Of a stretch of 64,000 nt of DNA, positions 1 to 8,110 are shown one piece after another. The notes beneath the pieces were generated by a model. That model saw nothing but the letters and a program-made list of their open reading frames with translations. It searched no databases and was not told where the DNA came from. The position numbers and the translations under genes were made by a program. Each line of letters starts with the position of its first letter. Positions within the stretch are counted from its first letter, which is position 1. Source of the stretch: an uncultured Collinsella sp. (lineage in GTDB: Bacteria; Actinomycetota; Coriobacteriia; Coriobacteriales; Coriobacteriaceae); the NCBI GenBank assembly GCA_900541065.1, contig UQIE01000004.1, forward strand, positions 1 to 64,000. Direction: 5' to 3'.

Positions 1-26
1 GGCCCGTGGGTTATACCCTAAGAGCA

Positions 27-49
27 AACCACCCTTTTTAAGGGTGGTT
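27..49. repeat. Perfect 10-bp inverted repeat (hairpin)
   Basis: The arms at 27-36 and 40-49 are exact reverse complements separated by three T residues. No T-run follows on the plus strand, so it does not look like a standard terminator for plus-strand transcription. It lies immediately before the surviving part of a truncated glycan-modifying gene. Confidence 0.6.
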
Positions 50-69
50 CTGATTCCAAAGAGCTTGAA

Positions 70-867
70 ATGTATCCTGAATACGTAAAGCTGTTGTGCG
101 GCACCAATATTCTGTATACGCATATGGCTGATCAGCAGCAATGGGCGCTTGCCAAGCGGTTGGGCAATAATAGAAATGTTGTTTTGTTCGGCGTGGGCAT
201 GTCTGATATTGGGGTGGACGATGCTATCGACGCCTATACAAAGAAGTTCTATAAAACCTTGCTATCTGATGAATATCTTCATAGTGTTCGAGATGAAATG
301 ACTAAGAAGAGGCTTAACTCTATTGACATAGAGAATGTTCTTAATACCGCATGTCCGACCATGTGGTCGTTAACCCCATCTAGGCAACTCGAGATATCCT
401 CTAAGCGTTCTAAAAACGTTGTTACGTCAATTACCGATTATTGTTTCGATGCGGAACGTGACCGTAAGATGCTGGAATTGCTGTCGTCGGAATACGAAAA
501 TGTAACGATTTGGATTCAAGGAAGCCATGATGTTGATTGGTGTCTTGATCAAATAGTCGATCTGAAGCAATTTAATGTCATAGGCCCCAATATCGAAGAG
601 TTTAATCGTGTAATTGAAACCGAGGAGTTTGATTATGTGGGGACGCGTCTCCATGCGGGCATCCGCTGTTTAAATGGAGGACATCGCTCTCTAATTATTG
701 CAATTGATAATCGAGCCCGCCAGATCGGTGAAGACACGGGACTTCCCGTTCTTGAACGCGAGGACGGCTATCTCCATAAATTAGCTGATTGGGTAAACCA
801 TCCCGTTAAAACTGAGATTAATCTTCCCTGGACGAGCATCGATAAATGGAAGAAACAGTTTAATTAG
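70..867 (+). CDS. Polysaccharide pyruvyl transferase family protein, probably missing its N terminus
   Basis: Family members transfer pyruvyl groups (or, in some relatives, other groups) to sugars of surface polysaccharides. The 265 residues show the family pattern: a hydrophobic strand with GVGM near residue 41, HSVRDEMT at 71-78, ACPTMW at 94-99 and the late TRLHAGI at 192-198. What is missing is the first 50 or so residues, where homologues carry the GD/N-rich start of the first Rossmann half. In frame, a TAA lies at 19-21, and the reading between it and the ATG at 70 does not resemble the family. The start at 70 has only a weak ribosome-binding site. I read this as a 5'-truncated or frameshifted gene whose head lies upstream of the window; a short functional variant is less likely. 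Composition is clearly AT-richer than the housekeeping genes, as is common for transferred glycan loci. Confidence 0.6.
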   Translation: MYPEYVKLLCGTNILYTHMADQQQWALAKRLGNNRNVVLFGVGMSDIGVDDAIDAYTKKFYKTLLSDEYLHSVRDEMTKKRLNSIDIENVLNTACPTMWSLTPSRQLEISSKRSKNVVTSITDYCFDAERDRKMLELLSSEYENVTIWIQGSHDVDWCLDQIVDLKQFNVIGPNIEEFNRVIETEEFDYVGTRLHAGIRCLNGGHRSLIIAIDNRARQIGEDTGLPVLEREDGYLHKLADWVNHPVKTEINLPWTSIDKWKKQFN

Positions 868-892
868 CTGTATTCCTTGGCTATTGCTTTCC

Positions 893-1921
893 CTATTTCT
901 TATCGTGTGGTGCCTTTGGCGTTTCTCCGATTATCCAACCCATATTTGTGGCTCGAATTAGATTCGTCAACATATAGGCGACTGATCCAAATCCAATCAG
1001 GTTAATTGCTGCCATCGCCATTGGGGCTATGTTGGGCCAGTAGGTAAAAGAAATGTAAACCAGTGGAGAATGAAAAAGATATATTCCCATACTGTTTTTG
1101 CTAATCTTTTCGGTTAGTAGGTTTGCCTTTTGGGGGATGACACAATAAATTGATGCAAGCGCCATGCAAGTAAGGGCGGTGGAAGCAATGGGGGGCACCA
1201 CTTGTTTTAGTAAGTTTACAAGGAATAATAGTATTAGGACTATTGATATGCTTTTACGCCTTTTATAGCTCTCGAACCATTTGTTTGCTTCCAAGTAGTG
1301 GATTGTTAGGCCAAGCGCAAACCATATTGCATTTGCTTCTGCCAAATTGATATATCTGTTCGCTGATGGTATTCCAAAATGGTAAAGATAAATTGAAGCG
1401 CCGAAAACTATCGGAACCTTAAAACTTGTTAGAGGGCTCTTTTCGAGTATTTGAAAGATGCACGACGTGGCTGCTGTAATGAAAAAAAGAGTCGGGAGAA
1501 ACCAAAGGTGACCGTTGTCTTCGCCCAACAGAATTGATTTAAAGATGATGTGCGGTACAGTTAGGCCATTGTAATAGGGATACTTAACGAGCATCCTGAT
1601 GGGGAAGAGCCAACATATTCCAATCATGATATAGGGGATAATTAAGCGTTGGGCTTTTTTAATGATCTGACTGATAAAATCGCTTGATCGATTCCAGCTC
1701 CATAAAAAACAAAAGCCAGACAACGAAAAGAACAAGGGCATCTGGATTCCGTTTATTAAGAATTTGAGATTATCCAACAGAATTGATTTTTGTTCAGTTG
1801 GATAATATCCCCACGCACTTGAATACAGAATAATGCTGTGGCCTAGGACTACAAGGAATATTGCAAGGGCCCTCACGTTCGTTATGTCGTCTCTACGGGT
1901 TGTGTCCTTGCGGTTGTTCAT
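893..1921 (-). CDS. Integral-membrane acyltransferase (acyltransferase family 3, OafA-like)
   Basis: This multi-pass membrane protein of about 342 residues has roughly ten hydrophobic segments and belongs to the family that O-acetylates or otherwise acylates extracellular glycans. Diagnostic features are the N-terminal arginine R17 followed by LVVLGHS with the catalytic-type histidine H28, then FFSLSGFCF and the loop GHLWFLPTLFF. There is no C-terminal SGNH domain, so it would act as the membrane domain alone. The ATG at 1921 is preferred over the adjacent TTG at 1924 because an AGAAG box lies 6 nt upstream of the ATG. It is convergent with the pyruvyl transferase (25 nt gap) and divergent from rfbA. 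Its AT-rich composition suggests acquisition. A role decorating the local rhamnose-containing polymer is inferred from position only. Confidence 0.85.
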   Translation of the reverse strand: MNNRKDTTRRDDITNVRALAIFLVVLGHSIILYSSAWGYYPTEQKSILLDNLKFLINGIQMPLFFSLSGFCFLWSWNRSSDFISQIIKKAQRLIIPYIMIGICWLFPIRMLVKYPYYNGLTVPHIIFKSILLGEDNGHLWFLPTLFFITAATSCIFQILEKSPLTSFKVPIVFGASIYLYHFGIPSANRYINLAEANAIWFALGLTIHYLEANKWFESYKRRKSISIVLILLFLVNLLKQVVPPIASTALTCMALASIYCVIPQKANLLTEKISKNSMGIYLFHSPLVYISFTYWPNIAPMAMAAINLIGFGSVAYMLTNLIRATNMGWIIGETPKAPHDKK

Positions 1922-1924
1922 CAA

Positions 1925-2026
1925 TTGCTTCTTTCGTTAATATTGAGAAGGATTAACTTAATAGAATATCAAACTCTTACTAACCGCTCGATTTATAACT
2001 ATTTTCGATTGTAGAGGACGGATTAT
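1925..2026. promoter_or_regulatory. AT-rich divergent intergenic region between the acyltransferase and rfbA
   Basis: This 102-bp stretch separates two divergent genes and must hold both promoters if neither is read through. It is conspicuously AT-rich and contains several -10-like hexamers, for example TATAAC at 1994-1999 on the plus strand and TAGAAT at 1962-1967. I could not assign a convincing -35/-10 pair on either strand. The rfbA ribosome-binding site GAGGA lies just before its ATG. Confidence 0.35.
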
Positions 2027-2926
2027 ATGAAAGGCATCATCCTCGCCGGCGGGTCCGGCACGCGCCTGTACCCGCTCACGCTCGTGACCTCCAAGCAGCT
2101 GCTGCCGGTCTACGACAAGCCCATGATCTACTACCCGCTGTCCACGCTCATGCTGGCGGGCATCAAGGACATCCTGGTCATCTCCACGCCGACCGACCTG
2201 CCCAACTTCCAGCGCCTGCTGGGCGACGGCTCGCGCTTCGGCGTGGACCTCTCCTACGCCGAGCAGCCCTCGCCGGACGGCCTGGCGCAGGCCTTCACCA
2301 TCGGCGAGGAGTTCATCGGCGGCGAGCCCTGCGCGCTCGTGCTGGGCGACAACATCTTCTACGGCAACGGCCTGTCGCGCCACCTGACGCGCGCCGTCCA
2401 GAACGCCGAGTCGGGCCGCGCCACTGTCTTCGGCTACCACGTGGACGACCCCGAGCGCTTCGGCGTCGTGGAGTTCGACGGGGAGGGCCGCGCCGTCTCC
2501 ATCGAGGAGAAGCCCGCCGAGCCCAAGAGCTCCTACGCCGTCACCGGCCTGTACTTCTACCCGGGCGACGTCGCCGCCAAGGCGCATGAGGTTAAGCCGT
2601 CGGCCCGCGGCGAGCTGGAGATCACCACACTCAACCAGATGTACCTGGAGGAGGGGACGCTGTCCGTCGTCACCCTGGGCCGCGGCTACGCGTGGCTGGA
2701 CACCGGCACCATGGAGAGCCTGCACGAGGCGGCGGAGTTCGTCCGCGCTGTGGAGCACTCCCAGGACCTGCCGGTCTCGGTCCCCGAGGAGATCGCTTGG
2801 GAGAACGGCTGGATCACCACCGCCGAGCTGGAGGAGGCCGCGAAGGCCTACGGCAAGTCGGTCTACGGCCGGCACCTGAAGAAGGTCGCCGCCGGCGAGA
2901 TCGTCAACAGCCCGCGCGAGTACTAG
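2027..2926 (+). CDS. rfbA: Glucose-1-phosphate thymidylyltransferase
   Basis: This enzyme performs the first step of dTDP-L-rhamnose synthesis: dTTP plus glucose-1-phosphate gives dTDP-glucose and pyrophosphate. The N terminus has the nucleotidyltransferase signature GGSGTRLYPLT at residues 8-18, then KQLLPVYDKPMIYYPLS with the substrate-binding lysine, VLGDNIFYG with the metal-binding aspartate, and EEKP. At 299 residues it is full length for RmlA (about 290). The GAGGA box upstream supports the ATG. Codon third positions are almost all G or C, far more than in the flanking genes. rfbB and rfbCD follow but are separated from it by a terminator and two unrelated genes, so the pathway is not one uninterrupted operon here. 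Confidence 0.96.
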   Translation: MKGIILAGGSGTRLYPLTLVTSKQLLPVYDKPMIYYPLSTLMLAGIKDILVISTPTDLPNFQRLLGDGSRFGVDLSYAEQPSPDGLAQAFTIGEEFIGGEPCALVLGDNIFYGNGLSRHLTRAVQNAESGRATVFGYHVDDPERFGVVEFDGEGRAVSIEEKPAEPKSSYAVTGLYFYPGDVAAKAHEVKPSARGELEITTLNQMYLEEGTLSVVTLGRGYAWLDTGTMESLHEAAEFVRAVEHSQDLPVSVPEEIAWENGWITTAELEEAAKAYGKSVYGRHLKKVAAGEIVNSPREY

Positions 2927-2945
2927 CGCCAGCTTGTTTTCTTTT

Positions 2946-2976
2946 AGGGGTCACCGTTTATCTGGTGGCCCCTTTC
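2946..2976 (+). terminator. rfbA: Rho-independent terminator after rfbA
   Basis: The 9-bp stem 2947-2955 with 2964-2972 (one G-U pair) has an 8-nt loop and is followed by TTTCGTT. It would separate rfbA transcription from the DUF4869/ATPase pair. Confidence 0.7.
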
Positions 2977-3021
2977 GTTATGATTACGTTGACCATAAAG
3001 ACAATATGATTGGGAGTGGAT

Positions 3022-3459
3022 GTGTTAAGCGTCTACTTTGGCGATATGCCAGAAGCGATTTACAACACAGCGACATATTTCAAAAACTCATACCGGTCTA
3101 CTTGGATTACGGATCCCTATGCAGTCTCGATAATTAAAGATGTCGATCGATCGGTTGTTGTCTCCGAAAACGTCATCGAAAGCCCTGTGCTTGGATCCAT
3201 CTCCCCACTCCAGCTTTCTGGTGGCGTGAAAACGCTGCTGCTTATGAGATTTGATCGTAAGCATATTTTTAACGCTTCTACCTGTGGTGACAACTGTGCC
3301 AAGTGGATTCTCGACATGGCGAAAGATCGCAAGCTCGTTGTGAATCTCTATCATGTGATGGACTTTGGTCGCGAGGATTTTAAAATTAAAGTCGTGAATA
3401 GCGGCCGAATCGTTCACAACATGGCCGATTTGATTCACGAGTCGATTCCGTATCTGTAG
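3022..3459 (+). CDS. DUF4869 domain-containing protein
   Basis: I recognise the fold family (DUF4869) but not a biochemical function. The 145-residue protein begins LSVYFGDMPEAIYNT and carries the family hallmarks SPVLGSISP, LSGGVKTLLL, FNASTCGDNCAKWIL and MDFGREDF. The GTG at 3022 is chosen because GGAG lies 5 nt upstream; the longer TTG start at 3010 would bury that box. It is a soluble protein with no signal peptide or membrane segment. The next gene, a P-loop ATPase, begins at the base after its stop codon, so the two are almost certainly translated together. Composition is AT-richer than the rml genes on both sides, which suggests the pair was inserted between rfbA and rfbB. Calling it a two-gene functional unit is an inference from spacing. 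Confidence 0.75.
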   Translation: MLSVYFGDMPEAIYNTATYFKNSYRSTWITDPYAVSIIKDVDRSVVVSENVIESPVLGSISPLQLSGGVKTLLLMRFDRKHIFNASTCGDNCAKWILDMAKDRKLVVNLYHVMDFGREDFKIKVVNSGRIVHNMADLIHESIPYL

Positions 3460-4443
3460 GTGCTGCTTATGAACGGTTCGCATCTCGTTAAGATTTCCCG
3501 CCGCAGGGGAACCAAGTACACATTTACCATTAAACGGAACATTACTATTGTGCGTGGGGATAGTGGCACGGGTAAGACGACACTGTTTGACATGGTCGCA
3601 GACTACATGCGAACGGGCGAGCAGTCGGGTGTTTCCTTGCAATGCGATTGTCCCTGTGTCGCCCTGACCGATTATGATTGGCGAAACCAGCTTTCGTCCG
3701 TTCATGACTCGATTGTATTTGTCGATGAGGGCTTAAAAGAGATCCATTCTGATGAGTTTGCCCATCATGTGCTGTATTCCTCGAATTATTTCGTGCTGAT
3801 CTCAAGGGCTGATTTCCCCAATCTTCCGTATAGCGTGGATGAGATTTACAAGATTAAGACGAGCGGAAAATACCATTCTTTCGTCCCTGTTTATCAAGAT
3901 CGCGGGAATCATCGTTATGCTATTTCCCGGTCGGCGCCAAAACAGGACTTTTCTATCCTTCTATGCGAGGACAGTAAGTCTGGTTTCCAGTTCTTTAAAC
4001 GGCATTTTGCTGACAGTGAGCTTACCTGTACTTCGGCCATGACGAACAGCGCGATTTTGGGCTGGTTGGATCAGCATCTCGACGATCGCGTGTTTGTTGT
4101 CGCGGACGGGGCGGCATTTGGGTGCTATGCGGACCGCGTCCTTAAGCTGCAAGACATTCACCGCGATACTGTTACGGTTTGTCTTCCCGAGTCGTTCGAA
4201 TGGCTTCTGCTGAGCTCCGGCGTAATTTCAGGGCTAGATGTTAAGACGGTTTTGGAAACCCCAGAAGCCTTTGTAAACAGTGAGAAGTTTAAAAGCTGGG
4301 AGGATTTCTTCTATAAGTACTTACGTGAAATAACTGGGGATTCGGTTTTTCACTACGACAAAGACTGCATTTCGGAGGCGTTTTGTACAGGAGGTAATTC
4401 TGCGAAGGTTATGGCTCTTATCGCATGCCGAAATGTCCGATAG
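3460..4443 (+). CDS. P-loop ATPase partnered with DUF4869, with a possible TOPRIM-like C-terminal half
   Basis: This 327-residue protein of unknown role has an N-terminal Walker A motif GDSGTGKT at residues 33-40 and a Walker B-like strand IVFVDE at 85-90, so nucleotide binding is well supported. The spacing between the motifs is short, and no ABC signature or sensor residues are obvious. The C-terminal half has a strand ending in an acidic pair (SILLCEDS, 165-172) and later FVVADGAAFG (212-221). This order of a glutamate strand followed by an aspartate strand recalls TOPRIM domains fused to ATPases in OLD-type proteins, but it is a weak pattern match. The start could be the GTG at 3460, abutting the DUF4869 stop, or the ATG at 3469. 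It has no membrane segment. No clear terminator separates it from rfbB 75 bp downstream. Confidence 0.7.
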   Translation: MLLMNGSHLVKISRRRGTKYTFTIKRNITIVRGDSGTGKTTLFDMVADYMRTGEQSGVSLQCDCPCVALTDYDWRNQLSSVHDSIVFVDEGLKEIHSDEFAHHVLYSSNYFVLISRADFPNLPYSVDEIYKIKTSGKYHSFVPVYQDRGNHRYAISRSAPKQDFSILLCEDSKSGFQFFKRHFADSELTCTSAMTNSAILGWLDQHLDDRVFVVADGAAFGCYADRVLKLQDIHRDTVTVCLPESFEWLLLSSGVISGLDVKTVLETPEAFVNSEKFKSWEDFFYKYLREITGDSVFHYDKDCISEAFCTGGNSAKVMALIACRNVR

Positions 4444-4518
4444 TTTTGTTGAATAGCGTCGCGGCGTCACTTCCTGCGGCATACTAAAGAAGCTGTACAT
4501 GCTTCAGATTGGATTTTC

Positions 4519-5538
4519 ATGTCTGAGATTTTCGAACCCAAGAATATCATCGTCACTGGCGGCTGCGGCTTCATCGGCAGCAACTTCGTGCACTACGTCG
4601 TGAACAACCACCCGGGCGTCCACGTCACCGTCCTGGACAAGCTGACCTACGCCGGCAACCCCGAGAACATCGCGGGCCTGCCGTCGGACCGCGTGGAGCT
4701 CGTCGTGGGCGACATCTGCGACGCGGAGCTGCTGGACAGGCTGGTGCCGGGCCACGACGCGATCGTGCACTACGCCGCCGAGAGCCACAACGACAACTCC
4801 ATCGCGGACCCCGAGCCGTTCCTGCGCACCAACGTGGAGGGCACCTTCCGCCTGCTGGAGGCCGTGAGGAAATACGGCATCCGCTACCACCACGTCTCCA
4901 CCGACGAGGTCTACGGCGACCTGGCGCTCGACGACCCCGCCAAGTTCACCGAGGAGACGCCGTATCACCCGAGCAGCCCGTACTCGAGCACCAAGGCGTC
5001 CTCCGACATGCTGGTCCGCGCCTGGACCCGCACCTACGGCCTGCGCACCACGATCTCCAACTGCTCCAACAACTACGGCCCCTACCAGCACGTGGAGAAG
5101 TTCATCCCCAGGCAGATCACCAACATCATCGACGGCGTGCGCCCCAAGCTCTACGGCCGCGGCGAGAACGTCCGCGACTGGATCCACACCGAGGACCACT
5201 CCTCTGCCGTCTGGGACATCCTCACCAAGGGCCGGATGGGGGAGACCTACCTCATCGGCGCAAATGGCGAGAAGAACAACATCACCGTCCTGCGCATGAT
5301 CCTCGAGGCGATGGGAAAGGACCCCGAGGACTTCGACTGGGTCGCCGATCGCCCCGGCCACGACCGCCGCTACGCCATCGACTCCACCAAGCTCCAGCGC
5401 GAGCTGGGCTGGAGGCCGGCCCACACCGACTTCGCCGAGGGGCTCAAGCGGACCATCGACTGGTACGTCGCCAACGAGTCCTGGTGGCGCCCCGCCAAGG
5501 AGGCCACCGAGGCCCGCTACCGCGCGCAGGGGCAGTAA
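4519..5538 (+). CDS. rfbB: dTDP-glucose 4,6-dehydratase
   Basis: This extended short-chain dehydrogenase converts dTDP-glucose to dTDP-4-keto-6-deoxyglucose with bound NAD+. Evidence includes the NAD-binding glycines in TGGCGFIGSNF (residues 13-23), the signature STDEVYGD, the catalytic tyrosine/lysine pair in YSSTKASSD, and the substrate-binding segment NCSNNYGPYQHVEKFIP. At 339 residues it is full length. Third codon positions are extremely GC-rich, matching rfbA and rfbCD and contrasting with the ATPase gene upstream. The ATG at 4519 has no strong ribosome-binding site in front of it, so translation initiation may be weak or use an unusual leader. rfbCD follows after 13 nt. Confidence 0.96.
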   Translation: MSEIFEPKNIIVTGGCGFIGSNFVHYVVNNHPGVHVTVLDKLTYAGNPENIAGLPSDRVELVVGDICDAELLDRLVPGHDAIVHYAAESHNDNSIADPEPFLRTNVEGTFRLLEAVRKYGIRYHHVSTDEVYGDLALDDPAKFTEETPYHPSSPYSSTKASSDMLVRAWTRTYGLRTTISNCSNNYGPYQHVEKFIPRQITNIIDGVRPKLYGRGENVRDWIHTEDHSSAVWDILTKGRMGETYLIGANGEKNNITVLRMILEAMGKDPEDFDWVADRPGHDRRYAIDSTKLQRELGWRPAHTDFAEGLKRTIDWYVANESWWRPAKEATEARYRAQGQ

Positions 5539-5551
5539 GGAGAGCAGAGAC

Positions 5552-7006
5552 ATGGCAGGCATCGCATTCGAGAAGGACCTCTCCGTCGCCGAGACCGGCA
5601 TCGAGGGCCTCAAGGTCGTCGACCTCGCCGTCCACGGCGACTCGCGCGGCTGGTTCAAGGAGAACTGGCAGCGCGCCAAGATGACCGCCCTGGGCATCCC
5701 GGACCTCCGCGTCGTCCAGAACAACATCTCCTACAACGACAGCCGCGGCGTCACCCGCGGCATCCACGCCGAGCCCTGGGACAAGTTCATCTCCGTCGCC
5801 CGAGGCTCGGTCTTCGGCGCCTGGGTGGACCTGCGCGAGGGCAGCGCCACCTACGGCAGGGTCTACACCTGCACGCTCGACCCATCGAAGGCCATCTACG
5901 TACCGCGCGGCGTGGGCAACTCCTTCCAGGCGCTCGAGGACGGCACCGCCTACACCTACCTGGTGGACGCCCACTGGTCGCTGGAGCTCAAGAGGACCTA
6001 CACCTTCGTGAACCTCGCCGACCCCGAGCTCGCCATCGAGTGGCCGATCCCGCTCGACGAGGCCACCGTCTCCGAGGCCGACCTCAACCACCCGTACCTC
6101 AAGGAAGTCGTCCCCATGGCGCCCAAGAGGACGCTCGTCACCGGCTGCAACGGCCAGCTGGGCCATGCTGTGCGCAGGCTGGCGGAGGAGCGCGGCGTCG
6201 CCAAGGACTTCGACTTCTGCGACATCGACACCTTCGACATGTCAGACCCGGACGCCTACACACAGTACGACTGGTCGCTCTACGACACCGTGATCAACTG
6301 CGGCGCCTACACGGCGGTCGACAGGGCGGAGACCCCCGAGGGCCGCGCCACCGCCTGGAAGGCCAACGCGACCGGGCCGGCGCTGCTCGCCCGCACCTGC
6401 GCCGAGCACGGCATCACGCTCGTGCACGTGTCCTCCGACTACGTCTTCGACGGCACCGCCGAGGTCCATACCGAGGACGAGCCCCTCAGCCCGCTGTCCG
6501 TCTACGGCCAGACCAAGGCCGCCGGCGACATCGCCGTGGCGGGGTGCCCGCGCCACTACATCATGCGCTCCAGCTGGGTCATCGGCGAGGGCCGCAACTT
6601 CGTCAAGACCATGAAGGGCCTGTCCGACCGCGTGGCCGACCCCGAGGACGGGCTCGAGCAGGTCACGGTCGTGGACGACCAGCTGGGCCGCCTGACCTTC
6701 ACGCGCGACATGGCCGAGGCCATCTTCCACGTGCTGGGGACGCACGCCCCCTACGGAACCTACGACTGCACGGGCTCCGGCGCCGTGAAGTCCTGGGCGG
6801 ACATCGCCCGCGCCGTCTTCGAGGCCGCCAACGGCAACGGGGACAGGGTCGTGCCGGTATCGACCACCGACTACTACGCGAGCGCCGAGGGCCCCGTCGC
6901 CCCGCGCCCGGTCCACTCCGCGCTCGACCTGTCCAAGCTCGAGGCTGCCGGCTTCCACATGCCCGACTGGGAGGAAGAGCTGGGGGAGTACATCAAGACG
7001 CTCTAG
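5552..7006 (+). CDS. rfbC-rfbD: Fused dTDP-4-dehydrorhamnose 3,5-epimerase / dTDP-4-dehydrorhamnose reductase
   Basis: One 484-residue polypeptide carries the last two steps of dTDP-L-rhamnose synthesis. Residues 1 to about 185 form the RmlC cupin: GDSRGWFKE, then VTRGIHAEPWDKF with the catalytic histidine, IYVPRGVGNSF and AYTYLVDAHWS. From about residue 189 an RmlD reductase begins, with TLVTGCNGQLGHA as NAD(P)-binding loop, VHVSSDYVFDG, and the YGQTKAAGD tyrosine/lysine pair. The glutamate after the RmlC histidine replaces the glutamine of the classical RGLHYQ pattern. The ATG at 6116 lies exactly at the domain junction and is the likely relic of the second gene's start. AGGAGA lies before the start at 5552. 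A strong terminator follows. Confidence 0.94.
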   Translation: MAGIAFEKDLSVAETGIEGLKVVDLAVHGDSRGWFKENWQRAKMTALGIPDLRVVQNNISYNDSRGVTRGIHAEPWDKFISVARGSVFGAWVDLREGSATYGRVYTCTLDPSKAIYVPRGVGNSFQALEDGTAYTYLVDAHWSLELKRTYTFVNLADPELAIEWPIPLDEATVSEADLNHPYLKEVVPMAPKRTLVTGCNGQLGHAVRRLAEERGVAKDFDFCDIDTFDMSDPDAYTQYDWSLYDTVINCGAYTAVDRAETPEGRATAWKANATGPALLARTCAEHGITLVHVSSDYVFDGTAEVHTEDEPLSPLSVYGQTKAAGDIAVAGCPRHYIMRSSWVIGEGRNFVKTMKGLSDRVADPEDGLEQVTVVDDQLGRLTFTRDMAEAIFHVLGTHAPYGTYDCTGSGAVKSWADIARAVFEAANGNGDRVVPVSTTDYYASAEGPVAPRPVHSALDLSKLEAAGFHMPDWEEELGEYIKTL

Positions 7007-7028
7007 CCGCTATTAACTTTTCGAGAGT

Positions 7029-7058
7029 AAAAGCCGCCGTTCTTTAACGGCGGCTTTT
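7029..7058. terminator. Bidirectional terminator between rfbCD and the glycosyltransferase
   Basis: A 13-bp perfect stem (7029-7041 with 7046-7058) has a 4-nt loop, four A residues on the left arm and four T residues on the right. It can therefore end transcription from rfbCD on the plus strand and from the convergent glycosyltransferase on the minus strand. Confidence 0.88.
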
Positions 7059-7108
7059 CTTGTTGGTGGCTATCTGCGCAGTGGTGCCAATAGTATTTTG
7101 CGGAAGAT

Positions 7109-8080
7109 CTACCTCTCGCTTGGCTTGGAAGTAGGGTGGCCGGGCTGGTCGTCGTAGGCGTATTTGCTGTACACGTTGACCTCCCACTGCTTTTTTTCGA
7201 CCTTTGCTACAGAATCTAGGATGAAGCCGGTCGCAAGGCTCAGGCCGCACAGGAACATAAACGAGGCGGCGAGCATAGCGGTGGGGAAGCGCGGGACGAG
7301 GCCGGTCTGGAAATATTCGACAACGATGGGCATGCCCAGGGCGAGGCCGAATACCGCGAACAGAAGCGCAACGAGGCTGAAGAACTTCAGCGGGCGGTAG
7401 TCCTTGAACAGCGTGCCGATCATCGCAACGACTTTAATGCCGTCGCTCACTGTGTTGAGTTTGGACTCGGAACCCTCGGGACGGTCGCGGTACTCGATGG
7501 GCACATCTTTGATGCGCCAGCGGTGGTCGACGGCGTGGATCGAGAGCTCGGTTTCGATCTGAAAGCCCTCGGAAAGCACTGGGAAGGTTTTAACGAACGG
7601 GCGGCTCATGGCGCGGTAGCCGGTCATGACGTCATCGAAGCTGTAGCCATAGATCCACTTGATCATGGCGCGGACCAGATTGTTGCCAAAGCCGTGGAAG
7701 GCGCGCTTGTTTTCCTCGGCGTAGGTGCCGTTTGAAAGGCGATCGCCTACGGTCATGTCGGCCGTACCGTTAAGGATGGGCTCGCAGAGGGCCTTGGCCG
7801 CCTCGGCGGGATAGGTGTCGTCGCCGTCGACCATCAGGTAGCAATCAGCGTCGATGTCGCGAAACATCTGGCGGCATACGTTGCCCTTTCCCTGACGGGG
7901 CTCAAAGCGGACCGTGGCGCCGTGCTCGGTGGCAATGCGTGAGGTATCGTCCGACGAGTTGTTGTCATAGACATAGACCGTCGCCTGCGGAAGCTCGCGG
8001 TGAAAGTCGTCGATGACTTTGCCGATCGTGAGCGCTTCGTTGTAGCAAGGGATGATGACGGCGATGGATTCAGAATTCAC
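7109..8080 (-). CDS. Family 2 glycosyltransferase with C-terminal membrane segments (GtrB/DPM-synthase-like)
   Basis: This class of enzyme moves a sugar from a nucleotide donor to polyprenyl phosphate on the cytoplasmic face, supplying lipid-linked sugars for surface glycans. The N terminus reads VIIPCYNEALTIG, followed by NNSSDDT and the donor/metal motif DGDDTYP. Two strongly hydrophobic segments lie near residues 230-255 and 265-290, the arrangement seen in GtrB-like enzymes. It is 323 residues long. The GTG start at 8080 has AAGGAG 6 nt upstream on the minus strand. It is convergent with rfbCD and divergent from the ABC exporter. The substrate cannot be read from the sequence. Confidence 0.9.
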   Translation of the reverse strand: MNSESIAVIIPCYNEALTIGKVIDDFHRELPQATVYVYDNNSSDDTSRIATEHGATVRFEPRQGKGNVCRQMFRDIDADCYLMVDGDDTYPAEAAKALCEPILNGTADMTVGDRLSNGTYAEENKRAFHGFGNNLVRAMIKWIYGYSFDDVMTGYRAMSRPFVKTFPVLSEGFQIETELSIHAVDHRWRIKDVPIEYRDRPEGSESKLNTVSDGIKVVAMIGTLFKDYRPLKFFSLVALLFAVFGLALGMPIVVEYFQTGLVPRFPTAMLAASFMFLCGLSLATGFILDSVAKVEKKQWEVNVYSKYAYDDQPGHPTSKPSER

Positions 8081-8110
8081 TTAATGCTCCTTATACATTC
8101 AATCCTAGAA

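Noticed and set aside
4504..5727. Long minus-strand open frame of about 400 codons opposite rfbB
   Set aside because: Its translation is valine/glycine/leucine-rich without any family motif. It mirrors a very GC-rich gene in which stops are rare on the complement, and rfbB is unambiguous.
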